Assembly: GCF_000025985.1 (NCBI RefSeq)
Contig: NC_003228.3
Location: forward strand, 3,286,001 to 3,350,000
Direction of reading: 5' to 3'
DNA length: 64,000 nucleotides
DNA from: Bacteroides fragilis NCTC 9343
GTDB taxonomy: Bacteria > Bacteroidota > Bacteroidia > Bacteroidales > Bacteroidaceae
Shown: piece after piece, positions 24,586 to 34,372 of the stretch
How the letters are laid out: each line of letters starts with the position of its first letter
Numbering within the stretch: the first letter of the stretch is position 1
Program-made: the position numbers and the translations under genes
Notes under the pieces: model-generated
Database searches by the model: none
What the model was told of the DNA's origin: nothing
The model's input: only the letters and a program-made list of their open reading frames with translations

Positions 24586-25911
24586 TCACATCAGGTTACT
24601 TGCCAATTCGCTCAATTCACTACGTTCGCCTTTCACCAAGTTGACATGCGCAAAGAGGTTCTGATCTTTCATGCGATCGATCATGTACACCAAGCCATTG
24701 GACTGACTATCCAGATAAGGTTGGTCGATCTGCTGAATATCTCCGGTGAATACCATTTTGGTACCTTCTCCGGCACGGGTGATAATGGTTTTAATCTCGT
24801 GTGGAGTCAAATTTTGTGCTTCATCGATGATGCAATAGGTCTCGCTCAGGCTTCGTCCGCGAATGAATGCCAATGCCTCGATAACCAGTTGCTCACTCTT
24901 CTGCATATCTTCCAGCCGCTTCACTTCGGTAGAGTTAGAAGCAAATTGGCGTTTGATCACATTCAGGTTGTCGAACAGAGGTTGCATATAAGGAGCTACC
25001 TTTTCTGTTGCATCTCCCGGAAGGAATCCTAAATCTTTATTGGAAAGAGCCACGATAGGACGGGCCAACAGGATCTGCTTGTATTCCGTGAGTTTACCCA
25101 AGGCTGCCGCCAGTGCAAGCAAGGTTTTACCTGTTCCGGCTTTACCTGTCAAGGCCACCAGCTTGATATCCGGATCGTTCAGAATTTCGAAAGCAAAACT
25201 CTGTTCCGCATTGCGAGGTTCGATACCGTAATTCTTGGTTTTATTCACCCGGCAGACCGTATGTGTAAAAGGATTGTAGCGGGCAAGCACACTGCTGCGA
25301 TCGCTCTTCAGAATAAAACATTCGTTGGGACGGATGATGTCTTTAAAGTCAAATTCACTGATATCCAACCCCTCTCTGGACGAATAAATACGGTCGATCA
25401 GATCCGGTTCTATATTTTCGAACACCTCGTTCGACTTTTCAAAAATATCGACATTCACCACCTTATCGGTTATGTAGTCCTCACAAAGTATACCGATGGA
25501 ACGGGCTTTCATCCTAAGGTTGACATCCTTGGTCACCAGAATATTTTTCATCTTCGGATATTTCCGGGCCAAATATTCGGCTACCGCCAATATCTGATGA
25601 TCCGGTTTACGGGCCGGAAACGATTCATGTACCTTGGGAGCCTCCGAATCGCCAGTGACAATAAACAACTTACCCAACCCCTCACCTAAAGGAGCACCAT
25701 GGGTAAACAGACTGTCGTCGGTTATCAAATCGAGTTCGCGTACAAACTCACGTGCATTGTAATTGATTTGTTCATTTCCCTTCTTGAACTTATCCAATTC
25801 TTCCAAAACAACAATCGGAAGATAAATATCATTCTCCTGAAAATTCTTCAGGCAATTGTAGTCGTGAAGAATAACATTCGTGTCGAGCACAAAATTTTTC
25901 TTTGTTCCCAT
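24586..25911 (-). CDS. PhoH family protein with N-terminal PIN domain
   Basis: 441 residues from the ATG at 25911; a longer reading to 25983 lacks family support. The PIN nuclease-like domain (1-150) has FVLDTNVILHD and ILVTKDVNLRMKA. The PhoH ATPase (about 230-441) has Walker A LTGKAGTGKTLLALAAAL, RPIVALSNKDLGFLPGD, YCIIDEAQNLTPHEIKTI (Walker B) and VFTGDIQQID. This is the PhoH2/YlaK-type fusion linked to RNA unwinding and cleavage. Divergent from folC; each has its own upstream region. Confidence 0.93.
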   Translation of the reverse strand: MGTKKNFVLDTNVILHDYNCLKNFQENDIYLPIVVLEELDKFKKGNEQINYNAREFVRELDLITDDSLFTHGAPLGEGLGKLFIVTGDSEAPKVHESFPARKPDHQILAVAEYLARKYPKMKNILVTKDVNLRMKARSIGILCEDYITDKVVNVDIFEKSNEVFENIEPDLIDRIYSSREGLDISEFDFKDIIRPNECFILKSDRSSVLARYNPFTHTVCRVNKTKNYGIEPRNAEQSFAFEILNDPDIKLVALTGKAGTGKTLLALAAALGKLTEYKQILLARPIVALSNKDLGFLPGDATEKVAPYMQPLFDNLNVIKRQFASNSTEVKRLEDMQKSEQLVIEALAFIRGRSLSETYCIIDEAQNLTPHEIKTIITRAGEGTKMVFTGDIQQIDQPYLDSQSNGLVYMIDRMKDQNLFAHVNLVKGERSELSELASNLM

Positions 25912-26040
25912 GATTCTTAGATTTAAATGTTGATATTTGCAATCAAAAAGCCAATTGACCACCACTGTGATGAATTGTTGCAACTAAGATAACAAATAAA
26001 AAGGCAAACAAAGGAAGTTGCCCGTTAAATATTATAAAAC

Positions 26041-27417
26041 ATGAATTATCAGGAGACTTTAGACTACCTATACAACAGCGTTCCCATGTTTCAGCAGGTA
26101 GGAAGCAGCGCGTACAAAGAGGGACTGGAAAACACCTATGCATTAGATGAATATTTGGGACATCCCCACACAGCATTTCAAAGCATTCACATTGCAGGGA
26201 CCAACGGAAAAGGTTCCTGCTCACATACATTGGCTGCCATTCTGCAATCGGCCGGATATAGAGTCGGGCTCTACACTTCGCCCCATTTAGTAGATTTTCG
26301 AGAGCGTATCCGCATCAATGGCGAGCCCATCCCGCAAGAATACGTCATCCGCTTTGTGGAAGACCATCGTCTGTTCTTTGAACCTCTGCATCCTTCTTTC
26401 TTTGAATTGACCACCGCAATGGCATTCCGATACTTTGCCGATCAACATATAGACGTGGCTGTCATTGAAGTCGGATTGGGAGGGCGACTGGACTGTACCA
26501 ACATCATCCGTCCGGACTTAAGCATCATCACCAACATCAGTTTCGATCACATGCAGTTTTTAGGTAATACGCTGGCCAAAATTGCAACGGAGAAAGCGGG
26601 TATCATCAAAAGGGGCATACCGGTCGTTGTCGGTGAGACGACAGAAGAGACCAAGCCTGTATTTTATCGGAAAGCACAAGAGATGGAGGCACCTATCACC
26701 TTTGCAGAAGACGAACAACGACTAAAAGGAGCAACTAAATTCAAAACTCGCGCGGATCGAAAACCGGGACAGTATACAGATCATCAGCCGAATACCGCAG
26801 CAGAAAAAGATACAGAGTATATTACCGGCTGGATCTACGAAAATGATGCATATCCCGGGTTGGAAGGAGTATTGGGAGGCTCGTACCAACTAAAAAATAC
26901 AAATACACTACTGTCGGCTCTCCCTGTTCTGAAAAGCCTGGGTTATAAGATAGAAGATCATGACGTGAGAAACGGATTCCTGCAAGTAGATAAAATGACC
27001 GGTTTGCAAGGACGCTGGCAGAAATTGAGTGACTCTCCCACTGTCATTTGCGATACGGGACACAATGTAGCAGGGATTTCTTATATCGTGGAGCAACTGA
27101 AACAAATGAAATACAATCGCCTGCACATGGTCATCGGCATGGTGAACGACAAAGACGTAAGTGGAGTATTGTCCATACTTCCTGAAAACGCAGTGTACTA
27201 TTTCACAAAAGCGAGCGTCAAAAGAGCATTACCGGAGGCTCAGTTACAACAGATCGGAGCTTCTGCCGGACTGCAAGGAAAGGCTTATCCCGATGTTCAG
27301 TCTGCCGTAAAGGCCGCACAAGAAAAAAGCCTCCCGGAAGACCTGATCTTCGTAGGAGGCAGTAGCTTTATTGTAGCCGACTTATTATCGTGCCGCGATG
27401 CACTCGATCTCGACTAA
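26041..27417 (+). CDS. folC: Bifunctional folylpolyglutamate/dihydrofolate synthase
   Basis: 458 residues. The Mur-ligase fold is clear: SIHIAGTNGKGSCSHTLAA (P-loop), GLYTSPHLVDFRERI, VIEVGLGGRLDCTNII, ITNISFDHMQFLG, KAGIIKRGIPVVVGE, and the C-terminal ligase domain with DTGHNVAG and VGGSSFIVADLL. It adds glutamate to dihydropteroate and folates in the cytosol. Its last 33 bases overlap the 3' end of ridA on the other strand, a convergent overlap with no room for a terminator between the two. Confidence 0.95.
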   Translation: MNYQETLDYLYNSVPMFQQVGSSAYKEGLENTYALDEYLGHPHTAFQSIHIAGTNGKGSCSHTLAAILQSAGYRVGLYTSPHLVDFRERIRINGEPIPQEYVIRFVEDHRLFFEPLHPSFFELTTAMAFRYFADQHIDVAVIEVGLGGRLDCTNIIRPDLSIITNISFDHMQFLGNTLAKIATEKAGIIKRGIPVVVGETTEETKPVFYRKAQEMEAPITFAEDEQRLKGATKFKTRADRKPGQYTDHQPNTAAEKDTEYITGWIYENDAYPGLEGVLGGSYQLKNTNTLLSALPVLKSLGYKIEDHDVRNGFLQVDKMTGLQGRWQKLSDSPTVICDTGHNVAGISYIVEQLKQMKYNRLHMVIGMVNDKDVSGVLSILPENAVYYFTKASVKRALPEAQLQQIGASAGLQGKAYPDVQSAVKAAQEKSLPEDLIFVGGSSFIVADLLSCRDALDLD

Positions 27418-27759
27418 GGCATCTTTAGGCAAGGCTTTCACGGCAACAGCCGAACGAGCGGGAAATGCACCGTCAAAATAAGTTGCGTATACTCCGTTCA
27501 TTCCGGCAAACAGAGACATATCCTGGAGGAAAACAGTTGTTTTTACAATGTCTGCCATTGTCAGACCGGCAGCCTCAAGGATATGTTTTATATTCTCGAG
27601 TGACTGGCGGGCTTGCGCCTCCACACCATCAGGCATCACACCCGTAGCCGCATCAATAGGAAGCTGACCAGAGACAAATACCATTCCATTAGCTTCAATA
27701 GCTTGACTGTAAGGCCCGATAGCTCCCGGTGCCTTCTCACTGCAAATTACTTTTTTCAT
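27385..27759 (-). CDS. ridA: RidA family reactive enamine/imine deaminase
   Basis: 124 residues, the normal length. It begins KKVICSEKAPGAIGPYSQAI and carries MVFVSGQLPIDAATG, QARQSLENIKHILE, the catalytic-site Arg in FPARSAVAV and the C-terminal VEIECIA. RidA proteins hydrolyse 2-aminoacrylate and related intermediates from PLP enzymes. A -7 box (TAACTTTG, 27800-27793) lies 34 bases before the start, without an obvious -33 partner. Confidence 0.94.
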   Translation of the reverse strand: MKKVICSEKAPGAIGPYSQAIEANGMVFVSGQLPIDAATGVMPDGVEAQARQSLENIKHILEAAGLTMADIVKTTVFLQDMSLFAGMNGVYATYFDGAFPARSAVAVKALPKDALVEIECIAAR

Positions 27760-28002
27760 CTTATTTAATTCATTAATAATTAATATTTATAGCAAAGTTA
27801 GTATCCTGAAGATGCTAAAAGCATCCATCAAAAATATCTTAGGTGAACAAAGATAAGAAAAATATGGAAGAGCTATGCAGTATTTGGCAAACAAACGCAT
27901 TTATATATATGAATACACAAAAGAACCAGATATAACTTTAACTCAATAAGACCTAAACTTTACAGAACGGAGGAAGTCGCAATGACGCTCTCCATAAAAA
28001 GA

Positions 28003-28033
28003 AAGAGGCTATCGCAATGGCGACAGCCTCTTC
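28003..28033 (-). terminator. Terminator after TPR/pseudo-protease gene
   Basis: A 12-13 bp stem around GAGGCTATCGC / GCGACAGCCTC with a short loop. On the minus strand it is followed by TCTTTTT; A/T tracts on both sides make it look bidirectional. The rest of 27801-28055 shows no gene. Confidence 0.8.
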
Positions 28034-28055
28034 TTTTTTAGATTTCGGGGATAGT

Positions 28056-29762
28056 TTATTTACAATGTTTTTTAATCAGTTCGTCTACATTGGGGTCTCC
28101 AAGCTCTTTTGCCTTGGCAAAGCTTGCGCAAGCCGCTTTCTCTTGCTTTAACTGAATCTGGCAAATTCCCAGCAAACGATACCCTTCAGCATATTTCGGA
28201 TCGATAGCTAATGCGTCTTTCAATACTTTCTCAGCCTCTTCGTAACGGCCTACACGGAGATTTACCACAGCCTGTTCTGCACGATAAGTGAGATCTTCCG
28301 GATTAAGTTCGATCGCCTTTGCTATATCATCCAACGCACGCTGGAACTGCTTAGCCTTGAAGGCAGCCTGCTCACGGTAATAATAGAACAGGTCATTGAC
28401 ACTACCTTTCACTGCATTGAAATAGGCATCATAATCTGCCAGAGCCAAACGATACTTCTCTACATTCATATACATCTGGGCACGTTCCAACAGGTAAGGA
28501 GCCAAATCGGAAGTTATAGGTGTCTGGCAACGGGCTATACAACTGTCCAACAAAGCAATTACTTCTTCAGGAGCAGCTTTACTCAACTCCTTCGCTTTGG
28601 CAGCGCTGAAGAAAGAGGCAGGAGATGCCAGTTCGGTCTGATTCACTTTGTCATAGCTGGCAAATGCACCTGCATAATCCTGCTTGGCAAAAAGAATATC
28701 TCCTTCCAACTGCTGGTAGACGGGTAAACTCTGAATGGCAATCGCACTCCGTACATTCTCCAGAGCCTGATCATACGTCCAGTCTTTATAAACAGTTTCG
28801 GGTTTACTCAATTGATAATTGTATATCAGCTTGGCTATGTTATAATAGGTATCGTCTTTCTTCTGTGCAACCTTCAGCGCATGTTCCAGGTCGGCAGCCG
28901 CTTTATCCATGTGGTTTTCATCCTTGTCTGCAAAAACATAGTTTCCGGCACGGCGAAGATAACCGTCGGCACTGTTCGGGAAAGTCTTTATAAAATCGTC
29001 AAGGGCGATGGCATAAGCCTCAGGTGTGGATTGTGTTGAAGCAATAAAGAGATAGACCAGAGCCTGATCTTCATCTTCGGGCAACCCCTTCTTTATACCG
29101 ATAGCATTCAAGGCAGGGTCGCTCAGCGCAAGTGCACTGATATTTTGAGACATGGCGAAAGCCGCACCGGCCGCATAGCTGATAGAGGCAGTATCTTGTC
29201 CCGAGGACTTCTGTGCCACTCCAAACACTTTACCGTCCGCCGTAGTGACCGGACAACTGACCATTTTATCTTTCAATACCATGTCCAGCGTATAGTAATG
29301 ATATTTATCACCACCGATATTATCTACCTTTTTCACTTTACCACGGGTCACGTTACCGCCTTTCTGAGTGGAATAAGGCAATAAATAAACTTCAGCACCC
29401 ACAGCCGGAGCAAGAGCAGCCACTTGTAAAGCCGGTACTTTCTTCACTGTAATGCCCACACGAAACTTAATGATATCATACATATCATTGGCTCCCAGAA
29501 TACACTCAACAGGCATCTTTTCACCTTCTGAGTTAATAATAACAGCACGCTGGGCACCTTTAAACAGTGAATAGTCAGACAGAGCCACTCCGTCTTCGGT
29601 TACAAAGAATCCGTTACCGGTATTCTGAATTTTGTCGTCTTTATCATACGTAACGATGGAAAAAACCGATCGTTTCGCTTTCTCAACCCACTTAGGGGCT
29701 TGTGCTACACTCCATTGTGACAGGAGGCAAAGCACAAATGTGAATAGTATGCTCTTTTTCAT
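28056..29762 (-). CDS. Periplasmic TPR protein with degenerate trypsin-like domain
   Basis: 568 residues with a signal peptide (ending SQWSVAQA). Residues about 25-200 look like an HtrA/trypsin-type domain (SVFSIVTYDKDDK, NTGNGFFVTEDGVALSDYSLFKGA), but the usual 'N-Y-H-V' has Ser65 where the catalytic His should be, and the GNSGGP loop is replaced by KMVSCPVTTADGK. Asp96 (DIIKF) remains. It is therefore probably not an active protease. The rest (about 240-568) is TPR repeats (FAKQDYAGAFASYDKVNQ, RALDDIAKAIELNPEDLTYR, EEAEKVLKDALAIDPKYAEG), a protein-binding scaffold. It lies 20 bases after rlmB. Confidence 0.85.
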   Translation of the reverse strand: MKKSILFTFVLCLLSQWSVAQAPKWVEKAKRSVFSIVTYDKDDKIQNTGNGFFVTEDGVALSDYSLFKGAQRAVIINSEGEKMPVECILGANDMYDIIKFRVGITVKKVPALQVAALAPAVGAEVYLLPYSTQKGGNVTRGKVKKVDNIGGDKYHYYTLDMVLKDKMVSCPVTTADGKVFGVAQKSSGQDTASISYAAGAAFAMSQNISALALSDPALNAIGIKKGLPEDEDQALVYLFIASTQSTPEAYAIALDDFIKTFPNSADGYLRRAGNYVFADKDENHMDKAAADLEHALKVAQKKDDTYYNIAKLIYNYQLSKPETVYKDWTYDQALENVRSAIAIQSLPVYQQLEGDILFAKQDYAGAFASYDKVNQTELASPASFFSAAKAKELSKAAPEEVIALLDSCIARCQTPITSDLAPYLLERAQMYMNVEKYRLALADYDAYFNAVKGSVNDLFYYYREQAAFKAKQFQRALDDIAKAIELNPEDLTYRAEQAVVNLRVGRYEEAEKVLKDALAIDPKYAEGYRLLGICQIQLKQEKAACASFAKAKELGDPNVDELIKKHCK

Positions 29763-29782
29763 GTATTTGAATGTTGTTTCTT

Positions 29783-30523
29783 TTAATTTGTACGTTGTTT
29801 CACGCCTTCATAAATCAGGATACCTGCGGCTACAGATACATTGAGTGATTCAATGCTGCCCAGCATCGGAATCTTGACCCATTCGTCGCATAGTGCAAGA
29901 TTATCATAGGAAACACCGGTATCCTCAGCCCCCATAATGATACACATCGGGCCGGTATAATCTGCCTTCGTATAATCATAATCTCCTTTTTCGGTAGCAG
30001 CCACAATACGGAAGCCGCTATCTTTGAGATATTGCAAGGTTGTTTTCAGATTCTGTTCACGGCAAACCGGCAAAGTGTGCAATGCACCGGCCGAAGTCTT
30101 CATCGCATCCGCATTGACCGTAACGCTTCCTTTTGCAGGAATAATGACGGCATCTACTCCGGCACATTCGCAAGTACGGGCTATGGCACCAAAATTACGC
30201 ACATCCGTAATTCCATCAAGCATGACAAAGAAAGGATTCTTACCTTCTTCGAAAAGGAAAGGCACCAAATCTTCCGTCTTCTGATACGTTACCGAAGAGA
30301 TGAACGCAACCACCCCCTGATGATTCTTACGGGTGATACGGTTGATACGTTCCACCGGGACACGCTGGACAGGAATCAGCGTACCTTTCAGAGCAGTAAA
30401 CAGCTCTTTTGACAAGTCACTCTGAATGTCTTTTTTCACCAAAATCTTGTCTATCTCTTTACCAGCCTGAATGGCTTCAATCACGGCACGAACGCCGAAA
30501 ATCATTTCGCTTTTATCAATCAT
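29783..30523 (-). CDS. rlmB: TrmH/SpoU-family 23S rRNA 2'-O-methyltransferase
   Basis: 246 residues. The N-terminal RNA-binding part has MIFGVRAVIEAI and NHQGVVAF. The SPOUT domain has LDGITDVRNFGAIARTCE, KTSAGALHTLPVCR, IIMGAEDTGVS and IPMLGSIESLNVSVAAGILIY, the three TrmH motifs with the AdoMet-binding knot. By similarity it methylates G2251 of 23S rRNA. It sits in the recN-rlmB run on the minus strand. Confidence 0.92.
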   Translation of the reverse strand: MIDKSEMIFGVRAVIEAIQAGKEIDKILVKKDIQSDLSKELFTALKGTLIPVQRVPVERINRITRKNHQGVVAFISSVTYQKTEDLVPFLFEEGKNPFFVMLDGITDVRNFGAIARTCECAGVDAVIIPAKGSVTVNADAMKTSAGALHTLPVCREQNLKTTLQYLKDSGFRIVAATEKGDYDYTKADYTGPMCIIMGAEDTGVSYDNLALCDEWVKIPMLGSIESLNVSVAAGILIYEGVKQRTN

Positions 30524-30583
30524 GTAATTGTCTGCATTTTAGGACATACAACTCGTTATCACTTATTGTACACCACCATATAC

Positions 30584-32269
30584 TTATTTTATTATTTTTC
30601 TTTCTTTCAAAGATGGTTCCAGCAACGCCCTCGCATTACTCAGCGCCGCCTCCGTCAAGGTGGCACCACTCAACATGTGAGCCAGTTCCTCTACCCGTTC
30701 TTCATCGGTCAAACGACGGATATGACTGTTAGTCTCCGTATCATTATCCCGCTTATACACTTTATAATGGGCACGTCCACGGGCGGCAATCTGCGGCAAA
30801 TGCGTAATACTGATTACCTGCCGGTTTTGTTCGCCCATCTCTTGCATAATATCCGCCATACGATCTGCTATCTCACCGGATACACCGGTGTCGATCTCGT
30901 CGAATACAATTGTGGGAAGTTTCACAGCTCCTGCAATCATAGCCTTAATAGATAACATAACACGAGCTATCTCACCACCCGACGCAACAGAAGACACGCT
31001 TTGCAGCGTTCCGTTTTTGTTGGCTGAGAACAAGAAATTAACAGTATCCGCGCCCTGTGGACCCGGTTCTTTTTTCAACCCCATCTCCACTTGAAAGCGG
31101 ACATTGGGTATTCCCAAAGGAATCAAACGGGCAGCCATCTGTTGCTCCACTTCACGGGCAATCTCTGTACGGGCCTTTGTCAAGACAGCGGCTTGCTTCT
31201 TTACCTTATTATATTGTGCATCGCGCCGTTCCGTCAGTTTAACGATCCGGTCGTCATACGAAGTAATGGCAGCAAGTCTTGTTGCATATTGCTCCGAAAG
31301 AGCAATCAACTCTTCGACGGTCTGCACACGATGTTTTTGTTCTAAAGAGTAGATCAAGTTCAACCGGTCATTTACTTCCTCCAGTCGTAATGGATTAAAT
31401 TCAATGCCTTCGCCCTGATCTGATATCTCCTGAGCTATATCTTTCAACTCGATGTAAGTGCTCTCCATCCGTTCGGCCAACTCACCGGCAGGTTGATATA
31501 CTTTCTGCAGACCACTCAAAGCGCCAAGACTTTCTTTCAATACAGGCAGCAGCCCTCCTTCATCTGAAGCAAGAGTTTGCCCCACCCGGTACAGTCCGGC
31601 CTTGATGTCTTCGGCGTGTGCCAATGTCTCGGCCTCTTGTTCCAACTCTTCCTGTTCTCCGCCCGTAAGATGCGCCTCCTCCAGTTGTTCCAACTGAAAA
31701 CGAATATAATCCTCATCCGTCTTACTTTGTTCAGCCAGAACAATCAGTTCATCGAGTTCCTTACAGAGTTTTTTCCAATCCTGATATAAATGATGGTATA
31801 CATCCAAAGCCTCTTCGTTATGGGAAAGAATATCGAGCACATTAAGCTGGAAGCCCTCCTTATTGAGCAATAGGTTCTGATGTTGAGAGTGTACATCGAT
31901 CAATTGCTCACCCAGTTCTTTCATTTGTGTGAGCGAAGCAGGTGTATCATTGATAAATGCCCTACTTTTACCGGATGACTGTACTTCACGACGAAGTATG
32001 CATTCGGGCTCATACTCTAACTCGTTCTCTTCAAAAAAGGCTTCCATGTGATAGGCCGATATATCGAATCGTGCCTCGATGACACATTTAGAAGCGCCTT
32101 GCCGGATAGCTTTCACATCGGCACGTTGTCCGAGTAAAAGTCCGATTGCACCCAGAATAATGGATTTCCCGGCACCGGTCTCTCCGGTGATTACAGAAAA
32201 TCCGGTTTCGAAACGAATATCGAGTTTCTCAATCAGAGCATAATTCTGGATGTATAATGAACGTAACAT
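30584..32269 (-). CDS. recN: DNA repair ATPase RecN
   Basis: 561 residues, an SMC-like protein. Walker A is in ITGETGAGKSIILGAIGLLL; the centre is coiled coil. The C-terminal lobe has the signature SVASGGEIARVMLSIKAM, Walker B LPTIVFDEIDTGVSG and the switch ISITHLPQIAA. It acts early in double-strand-break repair. It starts 3 bases after coaBC. Confidence 0.95.
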   Translation of the reverse strand: MLRSLYIQNYALIEKLDIRFETGFSVITGETGAGKSIILGAIGLLLGQRADVKAIRQGASKCVIEARFDISAYHMEAFFEENELEYEPECILRREVQSSGKSRAFINDTPASLTQMKELGEQLIDVHSQHQNLLLNKEGFQLNVLDILSHNEEALDVYHHLYQDWKKLCKELDELIVLAEQSKTDEDYIRFQLEQLEEAHLTGGEQEELEQEAETLAHAEDIKAGLYRVGQTLASDEGGLLPVLKESLGALSGLQKVYQPAGELAERMESTYIELKDIAQEISDQGEGIEFNPLRLEEVNDRLNLIYSLEQKHRVQTVEELIALSEQYATRLAAITSYDDRIVKLTERRDAQYNKVKKQAAVLTKARTEIAREVEQQMAARLIPLGIPNVRFQVEMGLKKEPGPQGADTVNFLFSANKNGTLQSVSSVASGGEIARVMLSIKAMIAGAVKLPTIVFDEIDTGVSGEIADRMADIMQEMGEQNRQVISITHLPQIAARGRAHYKVYKRDNDTETNSHIRRLTDEERVEELAHMLSGATLTEAALSNARALLEPSLKERKIIK

Positions 32270-32272
32270 AAA

Positions 32273-33466
32273 TCACATTTCTTTTATCATTCTATCAATA
32301 ATATCTCTGGCTACTTCCGTCTTCGATTTTAACGGATAATCGGTTCTGCCCCTGCAACTAAGAATGCTTATCTTATTGGTATCGTAACGGAATCCCGCAC
32401 CAGCATCATTCAACGAATTCAGCACAATGAAATCAAAGTTCTTCCGGATCAGCTTTCCTTCGGCATTGCGCTGCTCGTCATTCGTTTCAAGAGCAAAACC
32501 GATTAACTTCTGTCCCGGAGTTTTTATCTTGCCCAATGCAGCAGCAATATCGTGAGTGGGTTTAAGATGCAGCAACAACTCGTCTCCTTCGCGTTTTATC
32601 TTCTTGTCAGCAACAGCGTCCGGAGTAAAATCCGCTACCGCTGCACACAGTATTCCGGCATCGACCAAGGGGTATTGCGCCATGGCTGCTTCATACATGT
32701 CCTGAGCGGACTCCACATCAATGCGGGTAATATGTGAATGATATGTTTTCTGTTGTACCGGCCCTGCAATCAGTACCACATCGGCTCCGCGACGGGCACA
32801 CTCCTCAGCCAAGGCAAACCCCATTTTACCGGAAGAATAATTGCCGATGAAGCGCACCGGATCAATCTTTTCATAAGTCGGTCCGGCCGTGATCAGCACT
32901 TTTTTCCCCGCCAGTTCGCCCGTTGATGAAAAGAATTCATCAAGTACCCGGATTATATTCTCCGGTTCTTCCATACGGCCTTTTCCTACCAGATGACTGG
33001 CCAATTCACCCGAAGCCGGCTCAATGATATGATTACCATACGAACGAAGCGTATCCAGGTTCTTTTGAGTACTGGGATGGGCAAACATATCCAGGTCCAT
33101 AGCCGGAGCAACAAAAACCGGCGCTTTAGCAGAAAGATAAGTCGTAATCAACATATTATCGGCTATGCCGTTCGCCATTTTTCCGATGGTAGAAGCCGTG
33201 GCAGGGGCTATCAACATAGCATCCGCCCACAATCCCAGGTCTACATGGCTATTCCACGTACCGTCACGTTGAGCAAAGAATTCACTGATGACAGGTTTGC
33301 CGGTCAACGCAGAGAGAGTTATCGGAGTGATAAATTCTTTTCCGGCGGGAGTAATTACGACTTGTACCTCAGCTCCCTGTTTGATCAGGCCACGTATGAT
33401 GTAACAAGCTTTATAGGCAGCTATGCTACCGGTAATACCGAGTATAATTTTCTTTCCGTTCAGCAT
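32273..33466 (-). CDS. coaBC: Bifunctional phosphopantothenoylcysteine decarboxylase/synthase
   Basis: 397 residues. The CoaC flavoprotein half has GITGSIAAYKACYIIRGL, ILIAPATASTIGKMANGIADN and APAMDLDMFAHPS. The CoaB half has LITAGPTYEKIDPVRFIGN followed by the NYSSGKMG motif, AAVADFTPD and KLIGFALET. Two steps of coenzyme A synthesis in the cytosol. It begins 2 bases after the exonuclease stop. Confidence 0.95.
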   Translation of the reverse strand: MLNGKKIILGITGSIAAYKACYIIRGLIKQGAEVQVVITPAGKEFITPITLSALTGKPVISEFFAQRDGTWNSHVDLGLWADAMLIAPATASTIGKMANGIADNMLITTYLSAKAPVFVAPAMDLDMFAHPSTQKNLDTLRSYGNHIIEPASGELASHLVGKGRMEEPENIIRVLDEFFSSTGELAGKKVLITAGPTYEKIDPVRFIGNYSSGKMGFALAEECARRGADVVLIAGPVQQKTYHSHITRIDVESAQDMYEAAMAQYPLVDAGILCAAVADFTPDAVADKKIKREGDELLLHLKPTHDIAAALGKIKTPGQKLIGFALETNDEQRNAEGKLIRKNFDFIVLNSLNDAGAGFRYDTNKISILSCRGRTDYPLKSKTEVARDIIDRMIKEM

Positions 33467-33468
33467 AA

Positions 33469-34242
33469 TTATTTTCCGGTTAACTCACGCAGACGAATCT
33501 TGGTCAACATGGCTTTTGTATTCAACGTGAAATCACTGTTCAGAATCCAACTGTAATATCCCGGATCTTTTTTCAGTACTTCACTCACCGACTGTCCTTT
33601 GTATTTACCAAAGTTGAAAACCTCTACCCCATTGTCGTCATATACCATACGTCCTGCAAAATCCACATTCTTGTTATAGCTTGAATAATCGGCCAGGAAA
33701 GACATATCATTCTGCAACTCTTCCGGATAACGATCGAGTTGAGCCATCAGTACCTCGTACGTGGCACGGGTATCAGCTTCCGCTGTATGCGCATCTTCCA
33801 GATTACGGCCACAATAGAACTTATAAGCAGCCGTAAGGGTACGCTGTTCCATCTTATGGAAAATCACCTGTACATCGACAAATTTGCGCTTACTCATATC
33901 GATATCCACACCCGCACGCAGAAATTCTTCTGCCAACACGGGAATATCAAAACGGTTGGAATTGAAACCAGCCAGATCACAACCCTCGATATCATTGGCA
34001 ATACTCTTTGCCACTTCCTTAAAAGTAGGACAATCGGCTACATCAGCATCATAAATACCGTGAACAGCAGATGATTCGGCAGGGATAGGCATTTCGGGAT
34101 TGATACGGAGAGTTTTCGACTCTTCATTCCCATTGGGATACACTTTAAGATAACAGATTTCTACGATTCGGTCTGAGTTGATATTTGTCCCGGTCGTTTC
34201 CAGATCAAAAAAGACGATAGGATTCTTTAGGTTGAGTTTCAT
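33469..34242 (-). CDS. DnaQ-type 3'-5' exonuclease
   Basis: 257 residues. The exonuclease fold shows Exo I FFDLETTGTN, Exo II AGFNSNRFDIPVLAEEF and Exo III HTAEADTRATYEVLMAQL, with the DEDDh acidic residues. The C-terminus (FGKYKGQSVSEVLKKDPGYY) is a small domain typical of Bacteroidetes members. Position next to dnaN fits a proofreading or repair role. The gap to dnaN contains a hairpin repeat. Confidence 0.88.
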   Translation of the reverse strand: MKLNLKNPIVFFDLETTGTNINSDRIVEICYLKVYPNGNEESKTLRINPEMPIPAESSAVHGIYDADVADCPTFKEVAKSIANDIEGCDLAGFNSNRFDIPVLAEEFLRAGVDIDMSKRKFVDVQVIFHKMEQRTLTAAYKFYCGRNLEDAHTAEADTRATYEVLMAQLDRYPEELQNDMSFLADYSSYNKNVDFAGRMVYDDNGVEVFNFGKYKGQSVSEVLKKDPGYYSWILNSDFTLNTKAMLTKIRLRELTGK

Positions 34243-34264
34243 TGTTTATACGGTTTTGTTTTAA

Positions 34265-34347
34265 TTCACTACAAAGGACACTGAGGGCACAGAGTTTCAA
34301 TTCAAAAAAGAATGATGTCCCTGTGATCTTTGTGTCCTCTGTAATGA
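34265..34347. repeat. Dispersed imperfect hairpin, copy B (dnaN/exonuclease gap)
   Basis: The left arm TTCACTACAAAGGACACTGA pairs imperfectly with the right arm ending TGTGTCCTCTGTAATGAA. It is the most diverged copy of the family (CTACAAAGGACACTGAGGGC instead of CCACAGAGTAACACAGAG) but keeps the overall layout and about 80-base span. Confidence 0.65.
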
Positions 34348-34372
34348 ATCCGATTTTATTTCTGTTCCGCGA

